Positions 24,413-35,900 of a stretch of 64,000 nucleotides of DNA are shown in pieces (positions within the stretch are counted from its first letter, which is position 1; each line of letters starts with the position of its first letter). Position numbers and translations under genes: made by a program. The DNA is taken from assembly GCA_000149265.1 (NCBI GenBank), contig CH003416.1:1183138-1247137 (forward strand). The letters run 5' to 3'. The DNA is from Ciona savignyi (Eukaryota; Chordata; Ascidiacea; Phlebobranchia; Cionidae). Below the pieces are notes generated by a model, which ran no database searches, was not told where the DNA came from, and saw only the letters and a program-made list of their open reading frames with translations.

Positions 24413-24572
24413 TGGTGCTTCCTTTTTTTCACTATATTTTTATGCAGATTTCAAATTAAAGCGTTTCACGAACAATTTATTTTTTTAAACACTTAAATAT
24501 GTAAGAAAAAACTTCCACCGAGTCAAATATTAAAACTTTTACATAAACATAATATTTCAACACAAACTAGAA

Positions 24573-25034
24573 CTATGGTCCCAATTTTTCAATGTTAGGT
24601 GCTTGGTACCATAACTTAATGGATTGCCAGAAAGGAGACATTGAATCCAAGAGAGCAGGTTCCCAAAAATGGGTGTTGTATACATTTCCATCACCCGGTT
24701 CGTATGTCGGGTCGATTCCTGTACCAACAATGTTCAACGCCTCTGATTCAATTTTTTCCTTCTGTAAGCGCAGCAGGGTGCGGTCTTTCTCAGCCTGCAG
24801 TAGCGGGAAGTATGCGACTTCGGCTTCATAACTTTCCTGGTTGGTGTACAGCTCCAACGCCCTTCTATTAAACATCATCTTCAAACCGAGAAGAGTGAGA
24901 CCAGATCCAAGCGCAAAGAGTGAAAACCCACTGAGACCTCGAACCGGGAGGTTTCTTTTGTAGGGGACAGCACCATACCCACCAGGGGGTGGCATGTCCT
25001 GCCTGTACTTAATGTTTTTCCACCCTGCTGACAT
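24573..25034 (-). CDS. NDUFA13: NADH dehydrogenase 1 alpha subcomplex subunit 13 (GRIM-19)
   Basis: An uninterrupted 153-codon frame, against 144 aa in human. It keeps the family hallmark QDMPPPGGYG at residues 13-22, then YKRNLPVRGLSG, a single transmembrane helix (about residues 36-55) and a C-terminal charged region. NDUFA13 is an accessory subunit of mitochondrial respiratory complex I in the inner membrane. The whole coding sequence is one exon. An AG at 25048-25049, preceded by a T-rich tract (tgtttttag on the sense strand), lies 13 nt upstream of the ATG and could be a cis or spliced-leader acceptor. The gene lies 251 bp downstream of the TRNT1 stop and 160 bp upstream of the FAAH start, all on the same strand. 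Confidence 0.95.
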   Translation of the reverse strand: MSAGWKNIKYRQDMPPPGGYGAVPYKRNLPVRGLSGFSLFALGSGLTLLGLKMMFNRRALELYTNQESYEAEVAYFPLLQAEKDRTLLRLQKEKIESEALNIVGTGIDPTYEPGDGNVYNTHFWEPALLDSMSPFWQSIKLWYQAPNIEKLGP

Positions 25035-25285
25035 TATACCTGCATTTCTAAAAACAGATGACCGTTATTATTAATTGATACTTAAAGGAACCTATTACTG
25101 GAGCGCACATTTAAAAAATAAAATTACACGCTTCATAATTTTACGTATAAATTATGAACTAGATTTTTGATAAATACAACAAAAAGTAAAAGAGAAATAA
25201 CCCATCCATTTTATATTACATGTTGTGTTAATATATATAAATGTTTAAAAGCTGGTAGGCCTATTGAACCAGTAATATGTCACGG
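25035..25285. other. Short intergenic spacer TRNT1-NDUFA13
   Basis: A 251-bp AT-rich spacer between two co-oriented genes. No canonical AATAAA is seen on the minus strand after the TRNT1 stop, which fits a compact or polycistronic arrangement. Confidence 0.5.
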
Positions 25286-26761
25286 CTATATTTTAACAAA
25301 GTTTGATTTATTTTCTTCAATAATTGCAATTAAATCTTGACTGCTTAGAGTATATCTACTGTCTTTCCATTTTAGTTGAGCAAATTCCATTGCCTGGCCA
25401 ATAGATTTTCCTTTCAGTCCACAGTGCTCTTTTACTATGCCTCCTTTTAATGGGAAAACTGGAACTTTGTAATGCGTGAAATAGTCGATAACGTCCACAT
25501 GCCCGGTGTATTTTAGAAGTTCCATGAAAACGGTTATCATATTTTTGTCTCGCTTCAGGCACTCTACAATCAAATCAATGTAAACTGGGATCATATCAAT
25601 ATCAGGGGTGTGAATTGTTCGATTTTCAACAATAAATAAAGCGACATTGTACTCAAACTTGGAGAATTTTACTGTTTTTGCTAAATGGTCAAGGTCTTCT
25701 TTTGTTTTTAAAATGGAAGCAAGAAAAGTCATGTGATTTGGTGAAAAGTGCTTAGTTTTTTTATAGATTTGTTCAAAATAATTTAAATCAACATTTTCCG
25801 GCAAACCTAAGTACTTGTAAAGGCCACATCTGTACATCATTCTCATGATTGGCACCACAAGCTTCCCATTGAGTATCATGACAAATTCCACCCACTTCCT
25901 TTCTCCAGCCACCATACTAAGTCCATCAGCATATTTAGTAATATGAGCTAATGTATCTTCATCCGGTTTTGCATTCTCTTCCTTTAAACGCCCGAAAAAA
26001 CGAAAATAACGCAGTATTCGTAAGTAATCTTCTTGAATTCTCAACGCCGGATCGCCTACGAATCGTACTTGGCGGTTTTTAATGTCAGAAACTCCGTTAA
26101 AATAGTCAATAACATCACCGTCTAATGTAAGAAATAAGGAATTACAAGTCAAGTCTCTCCGTGAAGCATCTTGGAACCAATCCTTAGTATATTCAACAAT
26201 TGCACGTCGACCATCAGTCACTTTATCAATTCGCAAAGTTGTTATTTCAAAATTTTCCTCCTCAACTCTACAAGTGACGGTTCCATGTGACCACCCATTT
26301 TCGCATATCAACCTGATGTCATTTTTTCGGAACATGTTAATCATTTGATCTGGAGTTGCGGTGGTCGCAAGGTCAAGGTCATGAGGAGCTTTACCTAAGA
26401 TTAGATCCCGGACTGCACCTCCGCAAATTCGAAGCTGGTGATTTTCCGCTTTGAAAAGTTCCATCACATATTTAAGGCCTTTGGTGAATAAATTTTTATA
26501 TTCTGGACTATCCAATCGAGTGATAACAGGCACTTTTTTTATTAACTTCTGCTTTGCAACGCCGCATTCCATCATGGCAGTGGCATCACCCAACTTTGAT
26601 ATATTAAAAGGAGTTTTAATGTTAGCAATATTAGCTTTAGTGCTGTGTCGCCTGCTGCTAGTTGGTTTTAAGCTTGAAACACGAACAATTTCAGTACAGT
26701 TGTTGCGGAATCTTCTTAAAATAACTCGCCTAGAAAGCAGAAACAATCTTCTACATTCCAT
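25286..26761 (-). CDS. TRNT1: CCA tRNA nucleotidyltransferase, mitochondrial-type
   Basis: An uninterrupted 491-codon frame, slightly longer than human TRNT1 (434 aa) because of its N-terminus. The first ~45 residues are rich in Arg and hydroxylated residues without acidic clusters, consistent with a mitochondrial targeting peptide. Class II nucleotidyltransferase motifs are intact: GGAVRD at 114-119 and the metal-binding DLDLAT at 128-133, then RRDLTCNSLF at 201-210, and the EDxxR nucleotide-recognition motif in RIQEDYLRILR (241-251). The enzyme adds CCA to tRNA 3' ends without a template. The gene is intronless, unlike its many-exon neighbours. An AG at 26768-26769 lies 7 nt upstream of the ATG, leaving almost no cis 5' UTR. 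It is the first gene of the three-gene co-oriented run. Confidence 0.95.
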   Translation of the reverse strand: MECRRLFLLSRRVILRRFRNNCTEIVRVSSLKPTSSRRHSTKANIANIKTPFNISKLGDATAMMECGVAKQKLIKKVPVITRLDSPEYKNLFTKGLKYVMELFKAENHQLRICGGAVRDLILGKAPHDLDLATTATPDQMINMFRKNDIRLICENGWSHGTVTCRVEEENFEITTLRIDKVTDGRRAIVEYTKDWFQDASRRDLTCNSLFLTLDGDVIDYFNGVSDIKNRQVRFVGDPALRIQEDYLRILRYFRFFGRLKEENAKPDEDTLAHITKYADGLSMVAGERKWVEFVMILNGKLVVPIMRMMYRCGLYKYLGLPENVDLNYFEQIYKKTKHFSPNHMTFLASILKTKEDLDHLAKTVKFSKFEYNVALFIVENRTIHTPDIDMIPVYIDLIVECLKRDKNMITVFMELLKYTGHVDVIDYFTHYKVPVFPLKGGIVKEHCGLKGKSIGQAMEFAQLKWKDSRYTLSSQDLIAIIEENKSNFVKI

Positions 26762-27734
26762 TCAATGCTATATCTCATACTGGTATACAATACACCAGTA
26801 ACGTATAAAAACAGCTTAGCAGAAACAGACCTAGTACAGTTTCCTAAAATCTTTAGAAATAATAATATAAAACCTTTACTATACTAAAAATAGGTCGGTA
26901 CAGGTGTATTATTAAAACATTACCTATATAACTAGCCAAAATACTATTAATTATAAATACATTTGGTGGAGATAGTATTAAATTAACTATTTATAATGTA
27001 ACCCAATAAGATATAAAATAAATGAGCTAGGAGATCAAACTGAGAAAACACGAATAAGAATCTATGGCACTTTTGATGGATAAGTTAAGTACTGCATTCT
27101 GACAGTTCTATTGATTGAGACTTGACCAATGACAAAAAGAACTGATAAGTGCGAAGTTAATATGCTGAATGACAATAGGAAAAACAACTAAGTAATGTGG
27201 GGATAGGAAATGTAATGGAAGCTAAATTAAAAACATAAGTACAACTTTTAGGGCGCCAAACTAGATAACTTTTATTTTTTTGTGGTGCCTTCCTGTTTTT
27301 GCTGTAGTATTTTTTATTTCTTTGGTTAATTATTGGAATTTCAGTTAACGCCATATTTGTTTTGGTATAAATATATATATATGACATGTATTTTTAAATT
27401 GTTGGTTATAACCGCTGCAGCGAAAGAAACAAAAATAAAAATTGTATTGTATTAATTGTATTGTATTATAAGTTGGTATTATTTGCCATTATGTTATACT
27501 GAATCCATGTGCAATTGCTTGATATCAAAGTATATGTTTCCTTGATTAATTTTTACCTACAGATAACACTACGAAACTTTATCATTTGGCATTTATTAGA
27601 AAAGTGTTCAATAGCCTATTTAGATAAACAAAGTATTATATTTATAAACAGAATTTGGATGCTGCTTGTTACTAAACTAATGAATAAATTTACCATTTTC
27701 ATGATAGATAATGCAGCTCTGTGTGAGCAAAGTC
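26762..27734. other. Upstream region of TRNT1
   Basis: AT-rich sequence that should contain the TRNT1 (possible operon) promoter. Frames at 27157-27387 and 27509-27862 lack domains; the second overlaps a SINE. Nothing else is recognised. Confidence 0.45.
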
Positions 27735-27955
27735 AGACCAGTTATTCTGGTGGTTTAGTGCAACGCCATTTAACAGTTCAACCGAATGGTTGTAGGTACG
27801 AAAGTGCAGGTACTGGACCCAGAAATTTTATGGGTTCTACCAAATTGAAGGACTGTATTTAGGTATCATACACAACAAACTGCAATAGCTCTGATAACCA
27901 GACGGTGGGCGCAAGGTGATCTGACGATTGCCAGTGTGTTAATACCCTTGGCAAA
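27735..27955 (+). mobile_element. tRNA-derived SINE, plus orientation
   Basis: Diverged copy of the family: an A-box-like tctggtggtttagtgc near 27745, a loosely kept B-box region near 27790, and the conserved body ending at ttaatacccttgg. The TATCC tail is lost. Confidence 0.6.
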
Positions 27956-28066
27956 TATGGCTTTAACTGAAAATCCAACAATTAACAAAAAACTGGCAAG
28001 ATACTACAGCAAAACAGGAAGGCACCAAAAAACAAAACTTATCTAGTTTGGTGCCTCCCATTCACT

Positions 28067-28446
28067 CATATGGAAAGTACGTCACTTTTCGCCGAGATCT
28101 CGAGTGTGCACTCATCAAATATTTAAGTGAGCTGTGTGCAAACGTCCAAGAGTGCACAATTAAAGTGTTCACATAATCTCCTTTTTATTACTATTTTGTA
28201 AAAATCTTAAACAATTATATTATTCTATCCTAAATCTATCGTATCCACCAGCTAACATATCTATCTACATAACAAAAAACGTACTGACAGTAAATTACCC
28301 GAGGTTCAGAGGTATGTTTACAGGTTTTGTGGACATTATACGATGTTTATACTGCCAGCTCGCAAGTGTGTCTAAAATTACCCAAGTGTGCAAAGACGCA
28401 GGGAAAAAAAAACTCGAGTGTGCAGCTGCCGTACTTTACATACTGG
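28067..28446. mobile_element. hAT-like MITE, copy 2
   Basis: 380-bp relative of the element at 1798-2176 in the same orientation, with the same inverted ends (ATATGGAAAGTACG and CGTACTTTACATACTGG) and the same subterminal AGTGTGCA motifs. Flanks CATTCACT (28059-28066) and CATTCACA (28449-28456) are probably the decayed 8-bp target duplication. Confidence 0.7.
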
Positions 28447-29244
28447 CTCATTCACAGTGATAAACATGAATATCCTATCCTATCCTAAAATAATAGGTCT
28501 CAGTGCTTTACTTTGCACGGTGGCTAGGGAAGATTTCGTTCATAAGGCAGCCCTACCACAGTTATGGTAATAATAGTACATTGCAAATAGGAATAAAACA
28601 GACACTGGACTAATCACCTCCAAGAGTTGCTTGATTTTCAACTTAGAGATGATCACACACGACCCTATAGAGAATTTGTTTTTTGGGGTTCCATATATGC
28701 ATATAATGCATTTGTTAACAATCCTCACGTGTCGTACTCCTTTAGCAATTTCAGCATCGGTAGAGTTAAACGATTTTACTTAATGACCTTTGACAACTCG
28801 GGAAAACATTTTAACCCGAGGCCCTGTTAATTATTTTGTTTTTATATAACCAGATGTTACCAATTTTTTCAGAGACTCGGTTTAAAGTGCATAGCATTTT
28901 TCTAAATTGTGGAGTTAATATACAAGACTCCTGTATAAGAAAAAAAATTGTCCAAATATATATAAAACGAAAGTAAAAGTTTGTCCAAATATATATAAAA
29001 AGTATCACACGTAAAATTATACACGGCCCACTATAAGTTACCATTCCGTGGTAAGGACACTCTACTTGGCAGCCGTACTTGCGGCGGAATATTTTTTTAT
29101 TTTTTTAACTTTATTTTTTCCATGACATTTCATGAACGTTTATCGTTTTGCCGTTTATGTGTTCTTTTAATTATTGTTTAGCAAAAAGGACCAAAACAAA
29201 TAAACCAAGCCGAACTGCTGTGCTTGGTTGATGACAGTGTCATG
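28447..29244. other. Intergenic spacer
   Basis: It contains a small direct repeat of tgtccaaatatatataaaa near 28950-29000. Short frames at 28388-28830 and 28811-29044 show no support. Confidence 0.45.
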
Positions 29245-29717
29245 CAGGGTTGCCATTTGGCCTTTTTCACGGCCAAATATCAGAAATTTGGCCTTACCAA
29301 AATCGTCCCGGACGCAAAAAAAATATTTTGGCCGTGCGAAAAAATCTGGCCGTATAAGAATATTGTCAAGTTATTGGCCGAATCGTCATATTATTTTTAC
29401 GCTAAAGTAGAAAAAGGCAAAAAGAGAGACAGAAAATGGAAATAAATTAATATTAATTGTCTCATTCCCGAATCACAAAGCTGATTATGACGTTTTAAAA
29501 TAACATAATAACGGTAGGCATTCCTATATAGTATTTGAACGGGTTTGACAAATCTGGAGGGAATTAAAATTATACAATTTTTCAACAAATAAAGAGATAA
29601 ATAGCCCAATTGGCTAAATTAAATAGTTTATTTTGCACTTGATATAAATTGGCCGAATTTTGGCCGTAAAGCAAAAACAGTTTGGCCGTAAAGCGTACTT
29701 TGCGTCTGGCAACCCTG
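29245..29717. mobile_element. hAT non-autonomous element upstream of CHPF-like gene
   Basis: 473-bp element with perfect 11-bp terminal inverted repeats CAGGGTTGCCA and TGGCAACCCTG. It is flanked by the perfect 8-bp duplication GTGTCATG at 29237-29244 and 29718-29725. The interior has repeated TTTGGCC/GGCCAAA motifs near both ends. CAGGG termini with 8-bp duplications are diagnostic of hAT. It ends 240 bp before the CHPF-like start codon, so it lies in the promoter region. Frames at 29224-29445 fall inside it and are not genes. Confidence 0.85.
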
Positions 29718-29725
29718 GTGTCATG

Positions 29726-29956
29726 CTTCACCGACCATTGTTTTTGAGTTAAAGTCCGATAGTGACGCGTGTGAAAAATAAACCTCGTAGTTTTTTTGGT
29801 TTCTTAAGTTATTGTAGTGCAAGCGGTGACAAAGTTTTTTTAAATTCTTCTGCGAATCTATGCACATATGGTAAGGTCAAATAATTTTATTGTTTTAAAA
29901 ATATGCTTATGCTCAGCGTTATCTTTTAGTTTTTACAGAATCGTTTGAACTATTGA
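29726..29956 (+). promoter_or_regulatory. 5' leader region of CHPF-like gene
   Basis: A possible 5' UTR exon ends at a donor (ATATG/gtaagg at 29870). The acceptor tttttacag ends at 29938, 18 nt before the first ATG. The same acceptor could instead take a spliced leader. No TATA box is evident. Confidence 0.4.
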
Positions 29957-32900
29957 ATGGTTTCGTGTAGGGAGCTTTTAACTTGTGGAACTCGTCAAGG
30001 TATCAGTAAATTCATGATGGTGATGCGGAGACTAAAGATCATCAGTAATGTTCGACCTTTTCTACCTGTTATTATTGGACTTTCTCTTGGGTTTAGTATG
30101 AGCATTGTAAGAATGCCCATATTGCATGAAGACTGTGTGTTTGTTTCCGAAGAACATATAGATAGGAAGCTTAATTCATTGAATGCACCCAAGGTTAGTT
30201 TTTTTTGTTTAGTCATCAATATATTGCCCGTTCTATATTTGCGAAAAGACAGGAACCAACCTTGGTGAAGAATCCTCTACACTTTAAATCGTTAAGTCAG
30301 ACTAGTTATTATAGGCTATTCTTCTGTTTATAAACTTAATTTTACAAAGGAGAATTCACTTTCCCGAATTGTCCTGTTGGTTAAATTATGTTAAGAGTAA
30401 ATCTCTTAAATTTGTATTATGAGTATCGCTACCCAATTTATTTCTATCTGCAGGACATTAAATTCTCCCCAGAGAATGGTTTACCTAATCTTGAGTTTAA
30501 AGCAATGAGTAAAGAAGAGGCTGTTGCATACGTAAGTAATCTAGATGTCCACTAGTACCCACTTCAGAGCTTTCGTATAAATAATTGGATATTGCAATAA
30601 CTTATTAACAGGATAAAAAGAGGCAGCATATACACCACACATAAATGATCCTTTCAACTGGCAATATCTAAATATATGCTCCTAAATGCTATATTGCTTT
30701 CTGTTTTTATATATTACTTTAATATGCAGGCTATAATTTAAATAATTCTATATGCTATATTTCATTCGGTTTTTATATATTACTTTAATGTACAGGCTAT
30801 AATTTTAATTAGTCTTTATGTGGTTTACATTTGAGTACTACTAAATGCTATATTTCTTTCTGTTTTAATATATAGCCTATTACTTTAATATACAGGCTAT
30901 AATTTTAATTAGTCTATATGTGAGTACAAGACAGTCCTTTGAGGCATTTAATTGTTCCAGTTGGTAAAAATAGCTTAGCGGGATAATGCGTTGCCATTAG
31001 GCAGAAATGTTGTAGAATCGAAACTGGTTGCTGGTTAGTGGCTGTGTCCTTTAGCAAGGCACTTACTTGTGATTGACTAAACTGGTGGATTAATGGGTTG
31101 AACTACTACAAGTAGAAACGTCACAATAATATACAACACACTGCAACAGCTTTTTGCAGGGGTTATCACACAGTAACAGTGGATAAATTATTTTACGTAA
31201 TTTCCCTATTTACTGGGATTAAAATAACACACTGTCATTCCACAGCGTAAAGACAGAGAATATGCACCAGCAGTTTATGACTCACTTGAAGATTTTGAAC
31301 CTAGGATAATCACCGACCCAGAATTAAAACCCAAAGTTGACATCAATTTAGAAGCAAACAAAAAGAAAATCGTACGAACACGTTATATAAGTACTGAGCT
31401 TGGAATAAGAGAGAAACTTGTTTCTTCAGTTATTACATCGCGAGACACTTACTTGACAATGGGTAAGTGTTCTGTATACAAGATATTTTTATTTGTACAC
31501 TACTTAACCTGTATTTGTGAACTTGTTTTTCGCAGGTGTTGTAAAATTAATTTTATTGTATATGTGAAATTTACATATCTATTATTACACTCTTTTCTAT
31601 GAACTGATTTTTTAATTGTTTTAGCAAGTACCGGTATCTAATAGGTAGTAAGTACTACTGTGCTATCTGCAATTCTTAATTTAAAACCAATAATTAACTA
31701 CCGGTACTTAAATAGGAATCTGGTTTTCCAATATGTAGGCTATACAGTGTTCGAATTAATGGTTTTGGATTATTAGTTTTATTTTGTGTAAATATGTATC
31801 ATTTGTTGTTAATCGCTTCTTGTTTATTTCATTTTAATTTCATACTGATCAACTTTCGAACCATCAACAATTGTTTGCAGCTGTTGCAATGAACAAAACA
31901 TTCTCGCATCACATGCAAAAGGTCATTTTCTTTGATGGTATGACTGAGGCCAACCAGGAACCCCTAGCTGCTCCAGGAATGACCCTTATCTCTCACCCTG
32001 ATAACAGCGCTGTGCGCATACTGGCACAAACCCTGACCTATTTGCACTTGAAATTTAAGTGAGTGATGTTTCATGTTTATTAATACTTGAATGAGATAAC
32101 TAGTGAAATAGTTTTCAATGATTTCATGTCTGAATTGTTTACTTAACAGTTTGTATTTGCACATGGTTACTTTGCGCTTTTAAAGTGTTCGTTTACGTAT
32201 TAGCTTATATTGATTATATTAAAAAATTAAAAAGTTAAATCTGCATAAAAATTCAAAATAAAGAAAATTATAGAAATTAATTAACGCTGGTATGTTTCCA
32301 TACATTAGTTTTGTGATCAGTTGTTATTGTCACAATAAGAGATATTTTTATTACAAATTGCCCGGACTGTATTATTTGGAGGAGTTTACTGTAACTCAGT
32401 GTACATCTCAAATGGTGCGCCACAGCGTACTGGTACGCCACAGGGGTTAGCTGGGTGCGCCACACTTGCATTTCGTAAATTTATGACAAAGTGTGCATAG
32501 ATCATAAACTACTAAATGGTTAGTGTGTAGTTGGTTCTTCTCCATTGTAACATTAGTTCTATATTAACTTTCGAAAAGCAAAAGCACCCAAGAAACTTCG
32601 TTATGTGGAAAATTCGGTGATGAAATTATTTGAATTAAACTTATAATTTTCTCCATTTTTCCTAAATTGTTTGAGTATATAGCATATTGTTTTGACTTCC
32701 CATGCAAAGTACGCCCATTCGTTTCCTAATTGGTCTCTGGTACGCCATAAGGTCAAAATGATCGAGAAACACTGCTGTAACTTGTAACTTTAAATTTATA
32801 TTTTTATTTGTTCATAATTTTTTGCCAACAGGTCTGAATACGACTGGTATTTCTTGACCACCGACAGCACATATTCACAAGCAGATCGTATCAATTACAT

Positions 32901-35900
32901 TGTGGACCACATCAGTATAAACCGCAGACTTTACCTGGGAAAACCGAACTCATACAATGACAGACTGGGTGTGGTTAACTACTGTAATGTGAGTAATGTA
33001 TTTAAGAAATTTTCTATGATGTTTAAATGTTTAAATAGGCAAGGTACTGGCCGGTAATGTTGATTTTCTAGGTGGTATTCAAATATGTTAAATACTGGTT
33101 TAACAATTAAACTGCTGAATGCTCTACAGAAATTTGGTGTGCTAATTTTTCCTGTAAAGTATTTTAAATTGCTTTTTCTATTATAATTAAATAGGCCTGG
33201 GATAGGCCTATACATATACTACTTCTATTCAGTATTATAGACACACTTTTGACTTATAATACTATTCTCCTTTATGTTTAAATTTGATTAAACTTGCTTT
33301 GTACACTGAAATGTATTGGTCATAAGGTCCACTTAAAACATGTTGAAAAAGTGCAGCAATTTTATCTGCATTTTTTTGACCAAATTGCGTTTAAAACATG
33401 TTGAAAAAGTGCAGCAATTTTATCTGCATTTTTTGACCAAATTATGTTTAAAACATGTTGAAAAAGTGCAGCAATTTTATCTGCATTTTTGACCAAATTG
33501 CGTTTAATGTCATCAAAGCATACTAGATACTATGTTATCAGTTATGAGGTTTGTAATTTTAATTTGTCATGGCACAGTTGATAATGTCCAAGTGATATTT
33601 GTCTATAGTTTGTAGGCTATATAAAGTAACATGATTTTCTACTGCTAATTGGACTCGATTGATTATCTCCTCCTTTAGATGGACAGCGGTTTTATCATCT
33701 CCCGTCTCCTTCTGATCGACATCGTTCCCAACATCGAGTCTTGTCTACAGGATTCTCCACCCGACATATCTGCGGGCAAGTGGCTGGGCCGATGCATCAA
33801 ACGAGCCACCAGTGGCGCTGTAGAGTGTGTTGACGAGGAAGAGGTAATCTAGCCAACTCTGGTTGGATATTTGTGTTTAAGGAAGTGTGTTAACACTTTT
33901 ACCATTAATTTGTTTTAAGATTTCCTATCAATGTTCTGTATTGCCAATTGTCATTGTTCAAAAATTTGAATGCAATCTAGCACAGGAAATTTTCGATAAC
34001 TAAAATATAACTTTAATGGCAAAAATCATTTTTTATTAATTTACAGCTTTAATTTAATTTAGAGCCAATGATTATAGTAGCGGTACTACAAATATAAAAA
34101 TTATAGTATTAATACCATATTTTCTCTAAACTGTAAATTTACTGGGTAATTTAGTGTTCCACTTATTTTATTCTACAACACGTTTAAGTACTGGTAGTCA
34201 ACACAATTATAATAACCCTACAAGTTATTATGTTAATATTTTTCAGCGGTAATATTTGCTCTTGCTTACTTTTGCTGCTTGTAAACATTGGCTTTTCACT
34301 CCTCCCTTTAATACAACAGAGCTTCTTAACTCTTATTCAACCATCTCACAGACAAATATTTGCCCATTAAATATAACTTCTTTGATCAAATTTGTCTATT
34401 GGCAGTTAAGTGATACTTGGGGTTGGGTTTATTTCTTTATAGACCAAAATTAATCTTCTCCTTTAATTAAATTTTCAACAATTTTATCTGTTTTAAATAT
34501 TGAGGATTAAATATATTCTCCATTCATGATTCATCTAATACTCTTTAAATTAAATAAAACAATTGATTTGTTTGTTTTGACATGTGGTTGTTACAATGGG
34601 GTTTGTGGGTTTTAATTAAAAGCTAGACTAGGCTTGGCAGACACATCTGGCTTTACCTACACCTAATAACATTAATTTTATTATAGACGTATTTTTTTAG
34701 TTACCAACTTGATATAACTCTACCGATTTGGATACATTGCCTGATTCTAGGTGTACATGTTACATCTGCTTACTGAAATAATATTATGAATTATTGGCAT
34801 GGTATGGTAAGCATACATAAAATCTTATGCACCTGGTTGTATCCTTAGCAACCTATATTAATGATGTCCTAATCTAATAAAGTTAACTGTTGTCCTAACA
34901 TTAAAGAATGTTCAAGACATTCTAATAAAACTTAGGTGTTATTCTTTGTCCAATGACTTCACTTACAGTAACAAGCAAAAAGTATCTTGCGCGACCAAGG
35001 TGTAATCCCATTTACCTTTCCAGGGAATATTTTATCACTCGTTTCACATCGACAACCCCGAGATGAACATCGAAGGTGAAACGTCAGCCGAATTTGAATC
35101 TGCCGTTACAGTGTCAGGCGTGACCTCCCCGCAAATCATGTTTGAACTTCACAAACGGTTTGCGCAACTTGAAATTGACAAAGCTTACAAGGAAATTGGA
35201 GAAATTCAGGTGAATTGTGTAAATTTGGAACTTGGCATTTATTATTATAGTCAATACAAATCGACTATAATTGGAAACATATAGTTAAACAGTTTTAAAA
35301 TAAGAAAAAAATCTTAAAAGCCATTAAGTTTTAATTCTGAGACTTTAAAAAATACATTTTATTGTGATAGACAGTTTTTAAGTTACAAATCGATAGTCCA
35401 AGTGTTACATTGAGCACATTGTATAGTTTTTTTTTATATGCAATGGTTTCTATAATAGGTTAGTTTCATTTGAATAAATTTTAAATACCGCCATTTATGA
35501 AATACCCCATCTTGCAAAATTTGATAAGTTGTATAAATTACTCATAATGCATTTTTTTTTTAACTTCCGGTATGGCATTCATAAAAAATCAAACAATGTT
35601 TTGATGGTACGTAGTTTTTTGCCGTTAAGTTACTGATGAGGCTAATCGACTTTGTTGATTTTCTTACTTTCTAACCAATATTGTTTTAAAGTTATCCATA
35701 CTGGTTAATAAATATAAAATGAGTTATTATGGTATTATCCACATAATCTTTTCTTTAAAATATAATTGTTTTATGATAACTTTTAGAATTTATTTCAATT
35801 CAATTAAATGGGTCATTTTATGCAGGAAGAAATTAAGGCATTAGCGCCTAAATTACCAGAAGGAGAAAGGGAACTTTCATGGCCAATAGGAATCAACCCT

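Noticed and set aside
27509..27862. 117-codon plus-strand frame
   Set aside because: Half of it is SINE sequence and the rest is low-complexity AT-rich DNA.
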